DNA from: Rhodobacteraceae bacterium LNNU 3342
GTDB lineage: Bacteria; Pseudomonadota; Alphaproteobacteria; Rhodobacterales; Rhodobacteraceae
DNA length: 64,000 nucleotides
Assembly (NCBI GenBank): GCA_008711135.1
Contig: VUAW01000002.1
Span: 310,001-374,000, forward strand
Direction of reading: 5' to 3'
Under the pieces are notes generated by a model. The model was not told the DNA's origin. It did no database searches and saw nothing but the letters and a program-made list of their open reading frames with translations. This document shows, piece after piece, positions 45,622 to 54,337 of the stretch. Both the position numbers and the translations under genes were made by a program. Every line of letters starts with the position of its first letter. Position 1 is the stretch's first letter.

Positions 45622-45647
45622 CCCTTGCCAGCAGGGGGCTGGCAGGG
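45622..45647 (+). other. hairpin without T-tract between ilvE and the stress-protein gene
   Basis: The stem TGCCAGC/GCTGGCA (45626-45632 with 45638-45644) is extended by CCC/GGG with a one-base bulge. No T run follows, so it is not a standard terminator. It may shape mRNA ends or simply be GC-rich sequence. Confidence 0.3.
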
Positions 45648-45672
45648 GATGATCGGCAGCAGGGAGAATATG

Positions 45673-46128
45673 ATGCGCAAGTTTCTGGTCATACTGGATG
45701 ACAGCCGCGAATGCCTCAACGCGATGCGGTTCGCGACGCTGCGCGCCCGCAACACCGGCGGCCGGGTGCAGATCCTGGCTGTCATCCCGCCCGAGGAGTT
45801 CCAGACCTGGATCGGCGTCGCCGACCTGATGCAGGAAGAGGCGCGCGAGAGGATCGAGGCGCATTACGAGGTTTTCGCAAAATGGATGCGCGACCGCCAC
45901 GGGATCGAGCCCGAGCTTGTCATCCGCAATGGAGAGCCGGTGAACGAGATCCTGTGCCAGATCCGCGACGATCCAGGCATCGGCGTGCTGGTCCTTGGCG
46001 CAGGCGCCGACAAGAACGGCCCCGGCCCGCTGGTCACGCAGCTGACCCGGACCGCCGGGACCCTGCCCATCCCCATCACCATCGTCCCCGGGGAGATGTC
46101 AAAGGAACGGCTCGAGGCCATCACGTGA
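45673..46128 (+). CDS. universal stress protein (UspA domain)
   Basis: A 151-residue UspA-fold protein: the first strand is KFLVILDDSRECLNAMRFA and the nucleotide-loop region near GVLVLGAGADKNGPGPLV corresponds to the ATP-binding G-2x-G-9x-G(S/T) motif in altered form. Usp proteins are cytoplasmic and act in stress survival by unclear means. Two ATG codons are adjacent (45670 and 45673); the second has the better GGAG spacing. The Irr box of the next gene touches this stop region. Confidence 0.82.
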   Translation: MRKFLVILDDSRECLNAMRFATLRARNTGGRVQILAVIPPEEFQTWIGVADLMQEEARERIEAHYEVFAKWMRDRHGIEPELVIRNGEPVNEILCQIRDDPGIGVLVLGAGADKNGPGPLVTQLTRTAGTLPIPITIVPGEMSKERLEAIT

Positions 46129-46145
46129 TTTAGAATGGTTCTAAT
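46129..46145 (+). promoter_or_regulatory. Irr box (ICE motif) upstream of nfuA
   Basis: TTTAGAA-TGG-TTCTAAT matches the alphaproteobacterial Irr consensus TTTAGAA-N3-TTCTAAA at all but the last base; positions 46130-46144 form a perfect palindrome. It overlaps the end of the stress-protein stop region and sits directly before the TTGACA at 46148. Irr controls iron and haem genes. Binding is inferred from sequence only. Confidence 0.75.
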
Positions 46146-46147
46146 CC

Positions 46148-46176
46148 TTGACAGGGGCTGGCCCCGGGCGCATATC
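46148..46176 (+). promoter_or_regulatory. candidate nfuA promoter
   Basis: A perfect TTGACA -35 (46148-46153) and CATATC -10 (46171-46176) are spaced by 17 bases. The Irr box lies two bases upstream of the -35. The nfuA start is 28 bases after the -10, so the leader is short. Confidence 0.5.
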
Positions 46177-46203
46177 AGGAACCTGAAACCGGAGGCCCGC
46201 GCC

Positions 46204-46767
46204 ATGTTCATCCAGACCGAATCCACGCCGAACCCAGCCACGCTGAAATTCCTGCCCGGCCAGACCGTGCTGGACATGGGCACGGCCGATTTCCCGTCGT
46301 CCGAAGCTGCAACCAAATCCCCGCTCGCCCGGCGGATCTTTGGGGTCGAGGGCGTGACCGGCGTCTTCTTCGGCACCGATTTCGTTACCGTCACCAAGGC
46401 GGAGAGTGTTGCTTGGGAGCATGTGAAGCCCGCGATCCTGGGTGCGATCATGGAACACTATCAGTCGGGCGCGCCCGTTCTGGAAGGTGAACAGCAGTCT
46501 TCTTCGGGTCACGCCGAACATTCGGGCCCGGACGAGGATATCGTCAAGCAGATCAAGGAACTGCTGGATACCCGCGTGCGCCCGGCCGTGGCGCAGGACG
46601 GTGGCGACATCACCTTCCACGGCTTTGACCGCGGCGTCGTCTACCTGCACATGCAGGGTGCCTGCGCAGGCTGCCCCTCGTCCACGCTGACGCTGAAGAT
46701 GGGCATCGAAAACCTGCTGCGCCACTATATCCCCGAGGTGCTCGAGGTGCGCCCTGTTGCGGCCTGA
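46204..46767 (+). CDS. nfuA: Fe-S cluster carrier protein NfuA
   Basis: NfuA carries 4Fe-4S clusters from the assembly machinery to target proteins. The 187-residue protein has an N-terminal Nfu_N domain (FIQTESTPNPATLKFLPGQ, TGVFFGTDFVTVTK) and a C-terminal NifU domain with the cluster-binding CxxC in GACAGCPSSTLTLKMGIE. CGGAGG lies nine bases before ATG. Its own promoter and Irr box give iron control; tsaB overlaps its end. The longer frame upstream covers the promoter and is not coding. Confidence 0.95.
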   Translation: MFIQTESTPNPATLKFLPGQTVLDMGTADFPSSEAATKSPLARRIFGVEGVTGVFFGTDFVTVTKAESVAWEHVKPAILGAIMEHYQSGAPVLEGEQQSSSGHAEHSGPDEDIVKQIKELLDTRVRPAVAQDGGDITFHGFDRGVVYLHMQGACAGCPSSTLTLKMGIENLLRHYIPEVLEVRPVAA

Positions 46768-47395
46768 GCCGCTCATCCTTGGCTTTGATACCGCTGCCGC
46801 GCATTGCGCGGCAGCTTTGCTGTGTGGCGACCGGGTTCTTCATCGGCATGAACCGATGGACAAGGGTCAGGCCGACCGGCTGATCCCCCTTCTTGAAGAA
46901 CTTCTGACCGAGGCCGGAGCGGGCTGGCGCGATCTTTCCGCAATCGGCGTGGGCACTGGCCCAGGGAATTTCACCGGAATCCGCATCGCGGTTTCCGCCG
47001 CGCGGGGGCTGGCGCTGGCGCTGGGAAAACCGGCCATCGGCATTTCGGCCTTTGAGGCGATGGCCCACAACCTGCCACGGCCGCTGCTTGCTACTGTCGA
47101 TGCCCGCCGGGGCGCTGCCTATGTCCAACAGCTGGACCACGGTGCGCCCCTGATCACCACTGCCGAAGATCTGCCATCGGAATATGAAGGGCTGGCCTGC
47201 ACTGGCACCCTTGCAGATGTCTTTGCCGCGCGCACCGGAGGCATGGTGCTTCCCCCTGCGGTTCCGCTGGCCGAAGGTATAGCGCGTGAGGCGCTGGCCC
47301 GGCTTGACCAGCCCGGTCCCCGTCCGGCGCCGCTTTACCTGCGGGCCGCTGATGCCCTCCCGCCTTCGGACCCGCCGCCGGTTCACCTGGAATGA
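46757..47395 (+). CDS. tsaB: tRNA threonylcarbamoyladenosine biosynthesis protein TsaB
   Basis: TsaB is part of the TsaBDE complex that adds threonylcarbamoyl to A37 of ANN-reading tRNAs. The 212-residue protein has LILGFDTAAAHCAAALL, the conserved GVGTGPGNFTGIRIAVSAARGLALAL and TVDARRGAAYVQ. The start is a TTG at 46757, overlapping nfuA by 11 bases; no ATG is near. The rimI-type gene follows with ATGA overlap, which is the common tsaB-rimI pairing. Confidence 0.92.
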   Translation: MRPEPLILGFDTAAAHCAAALLCGDRVLHRHEPMDKGQADRLIPLLEELLTEAGAGWRDLSAIGVGTGPGNFTGIRIAVSAARGLALALGKPAIGISAFEAMAHNLPRPLLATVDARRGAAYVQQLDHGAPLITTAEDLPSEYEGLACTGTLADVFAARTGGMVLPPAVPLAEGIAREALARLDQPGPRPAPLYLRAADALPPSDPPPVHLE

Positions 47396-47811
47396 CCCCC
47401 CGCGATCTCGCCGCGCTTCATGCCCGCTGCTTCACCCTGCCCCGCCCTTGGTCCGAGACCGAGATCGCGGACCTGCTCGTTTCGCCGCATGTCTGGGCGG
47501 AAGTGGCCCCCGGTGGCTTTGCCCTGGGCCGGGCAATCGCCGGAGAGGCGGAACTCCTCACCATAGCCGTCGCCCCCGAAGCCCGCCGCACCGGGACGGG
47601 ACGCATGCTTCTGGCTCGGTACGAGGCTTCGGCCCGCCGTCGCGACGCCAGCGAGAGCTTCCTTGAGGTCGCGGCGGACAATTCTGCCGCATGTGCCCTT
47701 TATCGCGGCGCAGGCTATGTTCAGGCGGGATTACGGCGGGACTATTACACAGCGCCGGGACACGTTCCGGTTGACGCGATCGTGATGCGTAAGTCCCTGA
47801 AAGACGACTGA
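47392..47811 (+). CDS. rimI: ribosomal-protein alanine N-acetyltransferase family (RimI)
   Basis: A 139-residue GNAT acetyltransferase. The acetyl-CoA motif is VAPEARRTGTGRMLLARYE (Q/RxxGxG/A type), and the closing strand is AACALYRGAGYVQAGLRRDYY. RimI acetylates the N-terminus of ribosomal protein S18 in E. coli; the neighbour tsaB supports the name. Length is a little short but complete. The next gene begins 149 bases later. Confidence 0.85.
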   Translation: MTPRDLAALHARCFTLPRPWSETEIADLLVSPHVWAEVAPGGFALGRAIAGEAELLTIAVAPEARRTGTGRMLLARYEASARRRDASESFLEVAADNSAACALYRGAGYVQAGLRRDYYTAPGHVPVDAIVMRKSLKDD

Positions 47812-47960
47812 GTTTACTGGCGCCGCAGCCCGTCAAGAACAGGCGGTAGCGGCAAAAACCTGTTGACCCGCGCAGGCGGCTGCGGCCTAAGATGACACCA
47901 GCCAACTCTCGGCCCGAACGGTGTGCGACACCGGGCCGATCTCAACCCGGGAGAGACTGA

Positions 47961-48950
47961 ATGACCCTGACGCAGAAATTCCTTGGCGCCGCCGCCGCTG
48001 TTGCGTTGTCGGCGGGAATGGCCGTGGCCGAGCCGGGGCTGGTGATCGACCTCGGGGGAAAGTTCGACAAGTCGTTCAACGAGGCTGCCTATAACGGCGC
48101 CCAGCGCTGGGTCCAGGAAACCGGCGGCACCTACCGCGAAATCGAGATGCAGACCGAGGCGCAGCGCGAGCAGTTCGTCCGCCGCATGGCCGAGGCGGGC
48201 GCGAACCCGATCGTGGTGATGGGCTTCCAGAATGCCTCGACGCTGGAACAGGTCGCGCCCGATTATCCCGACACCCGCTTTGTCCTGATCGACGCCGTGG
48301 CCGAACTGCCGAACGTCCGTTCGGTCGTGTTCACCGAACATGAAGGGTCCTACCTGGTCGGCATGCTGGCGGCCATGGCATCCGAAACGGGCACCGTCAG
48401 CTTTGTCGGTGGCATGGACATCCCGCTGATCCGCCGCTTTGCCTGCGGCTATGCCCAAGGCGCCCGGGCGGCCGATCCCGATGTCACCATCATCCAGAAC
48501 ATGACCGGCACCACCCCCGCCGCCTGGAACGACCCCGTCCGCGGGGGCGAAATCGCACGTGCCCAGATCAGCCAGGGGTCGGACGTGATCTTTTCCGCCG
48601 CCGGCGGCACGGGCATCGGGGTGATGCAGGCCGCGGTCGATGCGGGCGTCTATGCAATCGGCGTGGACAGCAACCAGAACTACCTGCACCCCGGCCAAAT
48701 CCTGACCTCGATGGTCAAGCGCGTGGATAATGCGGTTTATCAAGCGTTTTCAGAGGGGCCGGAGCTTGAAACCGGCGTTGTGGTGATGAACCTCGCCGCC
48801 GAAGGCGTGGGCTTTGCGCTGGATGAACATAACGAGGCATTGATCACCGAAGAGATGCTGGCTGCCGTCAATGCGGCCTCGGAACAGATCAAGGCTGGCG
48901 AACTCGTTGTCCACGACTACATGTCGGATGACTCCTGTCCGGTAAACTGA
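47961..48950 (+). CDS. BMP-family nucleoside-binding periplasmic protein
   Basis: A 329-residue substrate-binding protein, the first of a five-gene operon. The signal peptide FLGAAAAVALSAGMAVA precedes EPGLVIDLGGKFDKSFNEAAYNG, the BMP/PnrA-type opening. The ligand-pocket segments VVMGFQNASTLE, FTEHEGSYLVGMLAA and FSAAGGTGIGVMQA are in place. PnrA-type proteins bind purine nucleosides; the phosphorylase at the end of the operon supports that. GGGAGAG lies six bases before ATG. Confidence 0.88.
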   Translation: MTLTQKFLGAAAAVALSAGMAVAEPGLVIDLGGKFDKSFNEAAYNGAQRWVQETGGTYREIEMQTEAQREQFVRRMAEAGANPIVVMGFQNASTLEQVAPDYPDTRFVLIDAVAELPNVRSVVFTEHEGSYLVGMLAAMASETGTVSFVGGMDIPLIRRFACGYAQGARAADPDVTIIQNMTGTTPAAWNDPVRGGEIARAQISQGSDVIFSAAGGTGIGVMQAAVDAGVYAIGVDSNQNYLHPGQILTSMVKRVDNAVYQAFSEGPELETGVVVMNLAAEGVGFALDEHNEALITEEMLAAVNAASEQIKAGELVVHDYMSDDSCPVN

Positions 48951-48956
48951 GCCCTT

Positions 48957-50528
48957 ATGGTTATTGACACTCAGACGGGGCGGCAGGCTGCTGCCGCCCC
49001 CGCGCCCGCCATTGAGCTGCGCGGCATATCCAAGTCGTTCGGCCCGGTGCAGGCGAATAAGGACATCTCGATCCGGGTCGAGAAAGGTTCGATCCACGGC
49101 ATCATCGGCGAAAACGGGGCGGGCAAGTCCACCCTCATGTCGATCCTCTACGGCTTCTACCGTGCCGATGCCGGGGAGATCCTGATCAACGGCGCGCCTG
49201 TGGACATCCCCGACAGCCAGGCCGCGATCCGCGCTGGGATCGGCATGGTGTTCCAGCACTTCAAGCTGGTCGAGAATTTCTCGGTTCTGGAAAACATCAT
49301 CCTGGGGGCCGAAGATGGCGCCCTGCTGCGGCCCAGCCTGTCCAAGGCGCGGCGCGCGCTGATGGATCTTGCGCGGGAATACGAACTGAACGTGGACCCT
49401 GAGGCACTGATCGAGAACCTGTCGGTCGGGCATCAGCAGCGGGTCGAAATCCTCAAGGCGCTTTACCGCCAAGCCGACATCCTGATCCTGGACGAACCGA
49501 CCGGCGTGCTGACGCCAGCCGAAGCCGACCACCTGTTCCGCATCCTGCGCAACCTGAAGCGCGAGGGCAAGACGATCATCCTGATCACGCACAAGCTGCG
49601 CGAGATCATGGAGATCACCGATGCCGTCAGCGTCATGCGGCGGGGGGAAATGATTTCGACCGTTCGCACGGCGGAAACCACGCCCGAACAGCTGGCCGAA
49701 CTGATGGTGGGCCGCAAGGTGCTGCTGCGCGTGCAGAAGACCCCAGCCAAACCCGGCGCCACAGTGCTGGAGGTGGAAAACCTCCGCGTAGTTGATGACA
49801 AGGGGGTCGAACGCCTGCGGGGCATCGACCTGACGCTGCGGGCCGGGGAAATCCTTGGCATCGCGGGCGTGGCAGGCAACGGCCAATCGGAGCTGCTGGA
49901 GGTTCTGGCTGGCATCACCACCGGCACCGGCTCCGCGTGGCTGAATGGAACGCCGCTCGACCTGACGGGGCGGACCTCGGACGGGCAGACACGCCGTGAA
50001 TCCGGCGTGGCCCATGTGCCTGAAGACCGGCACCGCCGCGGGCTGATCCTGGACTTTGCCGCGTGGGAAAACGTAGCCTTTGGTTATCACCACAGGCCCG
50101 ACTATCAGAAGAACGCGATTTTCATGGACAACGCCGCACTGTTGCAAGACACGGCGGCCAAGATGGCGCGGTTCGACGTGCGGCCGCCGAACCCGCGGCT
50201 GGCGGCGCGGAACTTTTCCGGCGGCAACCAGCAAAAGATCGTTCTCGCAAGGGAGATCGAGCGGAACCCCGACCTGCTGTTGATCGGCCAGCCGACGCGT
50301 GGCGTGGACATCGGCGCGATCGAGTTCATCCACCAGCGCATCGTGGAACTGCGCGACGCCGGCAAGGCGATCCTGCTGGTCAGCGTCGAGCTGGATGAGA
50401 TCCTTTCGCTCTCCGACCGGATCGCGGTGATGTTCGACGGACGGATCATGGGCGAGCGGCTGCCCGGGGACGCGGACGAACGGGAACTTGGCCTGCTGAT
50501 GGCCGGGATGAAAGGAGGGCCCGCCTGA
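48957..50528 (+). CDS. nucleoside ABC transporter ATPase, double domain
   Basis: A 523-residue protein with two ATPase domains in tandem, as in YufO/NupA, RbsA and XylG. The first has Walker A GENGAGKSTLMSILYG, signature LSVGHQQRVEILKAL and Walker B ILILDEPTGVL. The second has the weaker loop AGVAGNGQSELLEVL, with a FSGGNQQKIVLARE signature and QPTRGVDIGA in place of Walker B. It begins six bases after the binding protein stop and overlaps the next gene by TGATG. Confidence 0.92.
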   Translation: MVIDTQTGRQAAAAPAPAIELRGISKSFGPVQANKDISIRVEKGSIHGIIGENGAGKSTLMSILYGFYRADAGEILINGAPVDIPDSQAAIRAGIGMVFQHFKLVENFSVLENIILGAEDGALLRPSLSKARRALMDLAREYELNVDPEALIENLSVGHQQRVEILKALYRQADILILDEPTGVLTPAEADHLFRILRNLKREGKTIILITHKLREIMEITDAVSVMRRGEMISTVRTAETTPEQLAELMVGRKVLLRVQKTPAKPGATVLEVENLRVVDDKGVERLRGIDLTLRAGEILGIAGVAGNGQSELLEVLAGITTGTGSAWLNGTPLDLTGRTSDGQTRRESGVAHVPEDRHRRGLILDFAAWENVAFGYHHRPDYQKNAIFMDNAALLQDTAAKMARFDVRPPNPRLAARNFSGGNQQKIVLAREIERNPDLLLIGQPTRGVDIGAIEFIHQRIVELRDAGKAILLVSVELDEILSLSDRIAVMFDGRIMGERLPGDADERELGLLMAGMKGGPA

Positions 50529-51622
50529 TGGAGCGGATGCCGAAATGGGCCGACGCGTTCCTCGTGCCCCTCATCAGCCTGCTGATCGCCTTCGTGATCT
50601 CCGGCCTCGTGATCCTGGCCATCGGGGAAAACCCGGTAGAGGCGATGCGGATCATGGTTTCCGGCGCGATCGGGTCGTCCTATGGCTGGGGCTACACGCT
50701 GTATTACGCGACGAACTTCATGTTCACCGGGCTTGCAGTCGCGGTGGCCTTCCACGCCGGCCTCTTCAACATCGGCGGTGAAGGACAGGCGACGCTGGGC
50801 GGGCTTGGTGTCGCGACGGTGCTGCTTTCATTCAGCTGGCCGCATTGGGCTGTGGCCCTTCCGGCGGCGGCCGTAGGCGCTGCGCTTTTTGGCGCGGCAT
50901 GGGCGGCGATCCCGGCTTGGCTGCAAGCGCGGCGCGGCAGCCATATCGTGATCACCACGATCATGTTCAACTTCATCGCCGCTGCGCTGCTGAACTACCT
51001 GCTGGTCAACGTCATGCGGCCCGCTGGGTCGATGGACCCATCCTCGGCCCGGTTCGGCGCCGAAACCGTCCTGCCCCGCCTGCACGAAATCCTTGGCTTG
51101 GTGGGTATTCCCTTTTCCCGCGCATCACCCGCGAACATTAGCCTGTTCGTTGCCCTGCTGGCATGCGTGGCGGTCTGGGCGCTGATCTGGCGCACGCGGC
51201 TGGGGTTCCAGATCCGGGCCTTTGGCAAGTCGGAACCGGCCTCGGTTTATGCCGGGATCTCGCCGTTCCGGATCACGATGTACACGATGCTGATCTCTGG
51301 CGGGCTCGCCGGGATGATGGCGATCAACAACGTCATGGGCGAGGCGAACCGCCTGATCATGAACGCGGTCGAGGGTGCGGGCTTCATCGGCATCGCCGTG
51401 GCGCTGATGGGGCGATCACATCCGTTTGGCGTCTGCCTTGCAGCGATCCTGTTCGGGTTCCTGTATCAAGGCGGTGCTGAACTCGCCCTCTGGACCTCGA
51501 TCCCGCGAGAGCTGATCGTGGTGATCCAGGCACTGGTGATCCTGTTCACGGGGGCGCTGGACAACATGGTGCGCCTGCCCGTTGAACGGGCCTTCCGGCG
51601 CTTTGGGCGGAGGTCGGCGTGA
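50528..51622 (+). CDS. nucleoside ABC transporter permease, first (NupP-type)
   Basis: A 364-residue permease of the BPD_transp_2 family with about ten helices. The typical segments are FHAGLFNIGGEGQATLGGLG, AWLQARRGSHIVITTIMFNFIAAALLNYL, and the end AALWTS-type region GGAELALWTSIPRELIVVIQ. It pairs with the next permease and uses the double ATPase. It overlaps both neighbours, by TGATG upstream and ATGA downstream. Confidence 0.9.
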   Translation: MERMPKWADAFLVPLISLLIAFVISGLVILAIGENPVEAMRIMVSGAIGSSYGWGYTLYYATNFMFTGLAVAVAFHAGLFNIGGEGQATLGGLGVATVLLSFSWPHWAVALPAAAVGAALFGAAWAAIPAWLQARRGSHIVITTIMFNFIAAALLNYLLVNVMRPAGSMDPSSARFGAETVLPRLHEILGLVGIPFSRASPANISLFVALLACVAVWALIWRTRLGFQIRAFGKSEPASVYAGISPFRITMYTMLISGGLAGMMAINNVMGEANRLIMNAVEGAGFIGIAVALMGRSHPFGVCLAAILFGFLYQGGAELALWTSIPRELIVVIQALVILFTGALDNMVRLPVERAFRRFGRRSA

Positions 51623-52587
51623 TGGATCTGGCAACGATCCTGCAGATCCTCGACTCGACGATCCGGCTGGCGACGCCGCTGTTGCTAGCCTGCCTTGCCG
51701 GGCTTTACTCGGAACGGGCGGGTGTGGTGGACATCGGGCTGGAGGGTAAGATGCTTGCCGCGGCCTTTGTTTCCGCAGCCGTGGCAGCCCTGACAGGTTC
51801 CGTCTGGATCGGGCTGGTTGCGGGGATCGCGGGCGCAGTGGCGCTGGCGCTGATCCACGGCCTTGCCTCGATCACCTTCCGGGGGAACCAGTTGATTTCG
51901 GGCGTGGCGATCAACTTCCTTGCAGGTGGGCTGACCGTTCTGATCGCGCAGAACCTGTTCCAGCAGGGCGGTCGCACACCTTCGCTGACCGGAGGTGCGC
52001 GCTTTACACCGATCACCCTGCCCTTTGCCGATGCGCTTCGCGATGTTCCGGTAATCGGGCAGCTTTATTCGGTGCTGCTGTCTGGCCATTCGGTCCTGGT
52101 CTATGTGGCGCTGCTGTCGGTGCCGCTGACGTGGTGGGTGCTCTACCGCACGCGCTTCGGCCTGCGTCTGCGGGCCGTGGGGGAAAACCCGGCCGCGGTT
52201 GATACGGCCGGGGTGCCGGTGACCGGGCTGCGCTATGCCGCCGTGATCATTGCGGGGGTGCTGACCGGCCTTGCGGGCGCCTATCTGGCCACCGGGCTTG
52301 CAGCAGGTTTCGTCAAGGACATGACGGCGGGCCGCGGCTTCATCGCGCTTGCGGCGCTGATCTTTGCCAAGTGGCGCCCGGTGCAGGCGCTGTGGGCGAC
52401 GCTGCTCTTCGGCCTGCTGGAGGCGATCGCCAACCGGTACCAGAGTGTCGAGCTGGGCGGCATCGTCATTCCCGTCCAGCTGATGCAGGCCCTGCCCTAC
52501 ATCCTGACCGTCATCATCTTGGCCGGCTTTGTCGGCAAAGCCATTCCACCCCGTGCCGGAGGCGAAGCTTATGTCAAGGAACGCTGA
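51619..52587 (+). CDS. nucleoside ABC transporter permease, second (NupQ-type)
   Basis: A 322-residue permease, also BPD_transp_2, with about nine helices. Features are ERAGVVDIGLEGKMLAAAFVSA, HGLASITFRGNQLISGVAINFLAGGLTVL, LRLRAVGENPAAVDTAGVPV and AGRGFIALAALIFAKWRPV. It completes the channel. Its end overlaps the phosphorylase gene by 17 bases, so the set is one operon. Confidence 0.9.
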   Translation: MMDLATILQILDSTIRLATPLLLACLAGLYSERAGVVDIGLEGKMLAAAFVSAAVAALTGSVWIGLVAGIAGAVALALIHGLASITFRGNQLISGVAINFLAGGLTVLIAQNLFQQGGRTPSLTGGARFTPITLPFADALRDVPVIGQLYSVLLSGHSVLVYVALLSVPLTWWVLYRTRFGLRLRAVGENPAAVDTAGVPVTGLRYAAVIIAGVLTGLAGAYLATGLAAGFVKDMTAGRGFIALAALIFAKWRPVQALWATLLFGLLEAIANRYQSVELGGIVIPVQLMQALPYILTVIILAGFVGKAIPPRAGGEAYVKER

Positions 52588-53377
52588 GGATCTTGCTGCC
52601 CTTGTCCGCGAACGCGCGGGCGATGCGCCGGTTCGGCTGGGGCTGATCCTTGGCTCTGGCCTTGGCCATCTGGCCGATGCGGTGGATGGGGTGGCAATTG
52701 ACTACACCGAACTTCCGGGCTTCCCCCACGCGGGCGTATCGGGGCACAACCCGCGGCTGGTGATCGGCACGCTGAGCGGCGTGCGGGTGGCGGTTCTTGG
52801 CGGGCGCTCCCATTACTATGAACACGGGAGGGCGGATGCGATGCGGCTTCCGCTTGAGGTGCTGAAGGCTTTGGGCGCGGAGGGGCTGATCCTGACCAAC
52901 GCTGCCGGGTCCCTTTCCCCCGAGGTGCGGCCGGGCGACCTGATGCTGCTGTCGGATCACATCAACTTCTCGGGCCTCAACCCGCTGATTGGCGAACCGA
53001 CGGACGCCCGCTTTGTCCCGATGACCGAGGCACATGATCCCGCCTACCGTGCCGCCCTTCGCGCGGCGGCACAGGAAGAGGGGCTGCCGCTGGCCGAAGG
53101 CGTCTATGCCTGGTATTCAGGCCCTTCGTTCGAGACGCCTGCCGAAATCCGCGCGATCCGCATCCTGGGGGGCGACGCCGTCGGCATGTCCACCGTGCCA
53201 GAGGTGATCCTCGCCCGCTTCCTGGGGCTGCGCGTGGCCGCGATTTCCACCATCACCAACATGGCGGCTGGGATGAGCGACGAGAACATCAGCCATGAAC
53301 ATACCAAGGCGATGGCACCGCTGGGCGCGGTGAAACTTGAACGCATTCTCATGCGTTTCCTCGGTGGCCTCGTCTGA
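52571..53377 (+). CDS. punA: purine nucleoside phosphorylase
   Basis: Splits purine nucleosides with phosphate to base and ribose-1-phosphate. The 268-residue trimeric-type enzyme has the phosphate loop LGLILGSGLGHLADAV, GGRSHYYEHGRADAM, GLILTNAAGSLSPEVRPGD, and the pocket VYAWYSGPSFETPAEIRAI with GMSTVPEVILARFLGLRV. The ATG at 52571 has GGAGG upstream and lies inside the permease end. Coupling to a nucleoside importer suggests salvage right after uptake. Confidence 0.93.
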   Translation: MSRNAEDLAALVRERAGDAPVRLGLILGSGLGHLADAVDGVAIDYTELPGFPHAGVSGHNPRLVIGTLSGVRVAVLGGRSHYYEHGRADAMRLPLEVLKALGAEGLILTNAAGSLSPEVRPGDLMLLSDHINFSGLNPLIGEPTDARFVPMTEAHDPAYRAALRAAAQEEGLPLAEGVYAWYSGPSFETPAEIRAIRILGGDAVGMSTVPEVILARFLGLRVAAISTITNMAAGMSDENISHEHTKAMAPLGAVKLERILMRFLGGLV

Positions 53378-53416
53378 CGGGAGCCCTGCTGCCGGAGAGA
53401 GGATCACGAAACGCTC

Positions 53417-54337
53417 ATGCAGATCTACCTCCCCATTGCCGAGGTTTCCGCCAATGCCTTCCTGCTGTTCGGGGTCGGCGGGATGGTGGGGCTGCTGTCG
53501 GGCATGTTCGGGGTAGGCGGTGGGTTTCTGATCACGCCGCTTCTGTTCTTCATCGGCATACCCCCGGCGGTTGCAGTGGCCACGGGGGCAAACCAGGTCG
53601 TTGCCTCTTCCGTGTCGGGGGTGCTGGCGCATCTGCGGCGCCGGACGGTGGATTTCCGGATGGGCAGCGTATTGCTGGGCGGAGGGTTGCTGGGGTCGGC
53701 CCTTGGCATCTGGGTCTTCAACATCCTGAGCAGCGCCGGCCAGATCGACCTGTTTGTGCAGCTGTCCTACGTGCTGTTCCTGGGGCTGATCGGCGCGATG
53801 ATGTTCCAGGAAAGCCTGCGGGCCATGCTGCGCAACCGCAGCGCCGCGACGCGCCCGCCGCGGCGGAACCAGCACAACTGGATCCACCGCCTGCCGATGA
53901 AGGTCAAGTTCCGGACCTCCGGCCTTTACATCAGCGTCATCCCCCCAGTCCTCGTCGGGCTGGCCGTAGGCTTTCTTGCGGCGATCATGGGGGTTGGGGG
54001 CGGTTTCATCATGGTGCCGGCGATGATCTACCTGCTTGGGATGCCGACCAAGGTGGTGGTGGGGACATCGCTCTTCCAGATCATCTTCGTCACCGCCTTC
54101 ACCACCCTCATGCATGCGACGACCAACTATTCAGTCGATCTGATGCTGGCGACATTGCTGATCCTAGGCGGCGTGCTGGGCGCGCAGTTCGGCACGCGGC
54201 TGGGCCTGAAGCTGCGGGCCGAACAATTGCGGATCCTGCTGGCCATCATGGTGCTGCTGGTTGCGGGCAAGATCGCCTATGACCTGCTGGTGCGCCCGGA
54301 CGAACTTTATTCGATCACCGTCCCGAGGCGGCACTGA
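53417..54337 (+). CDS. TauE/SafE-family sulfite/anion exporter
   Basis: A 306-residue membrane protein with two repeats of the TauE/SafE signature: GMVGLLSGMFGVGGGFLITPLLFF (about residue 22) and VGFLAAIMGVGGGFIMVPAMIYL (about residue 180). The family moves sulfite, sulfoacetate and other small organosulfur anions. Its stop overlaps the next gene as TGATG, and the two genes are a recurrent pair in Rhodobacterales. Direction and substrate are not known. Confidence 0.87.
   Translation: MQIYLPIAEVSANAFLLFGVGGMVGLLSGMFGVGGGFLITPLLFFIGIPPAVAVATGANQVVASSVSGVLAHLRRRTVDFRMGSVLLGGGLLGSALGIWVFNILSSAGQIDLFVQLSYVLFLGLIGAMMFQESLRAMLRNRSAATRPPRRNQHNWIHRLPMKVKFRTSGLYISVIPPVLVGLAVGFLAAIMGVGGGFIMVPAMIYLLGMPTKVVVGTSLFQIIFVTAFTTLMHATTNYSVDLMLATLLILGGVLGAQFGTRLGLKLRAEQLRILLAIMVLLVAGKIAYDLLVRPDELYSITVPRRH

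Noticed and set aside
48750-50333. 527-codon frame antisense to the nucleoside ATPase
   Set aside because: The opposite strand encodes intact ATPase motifs, and the antisense frame has none.
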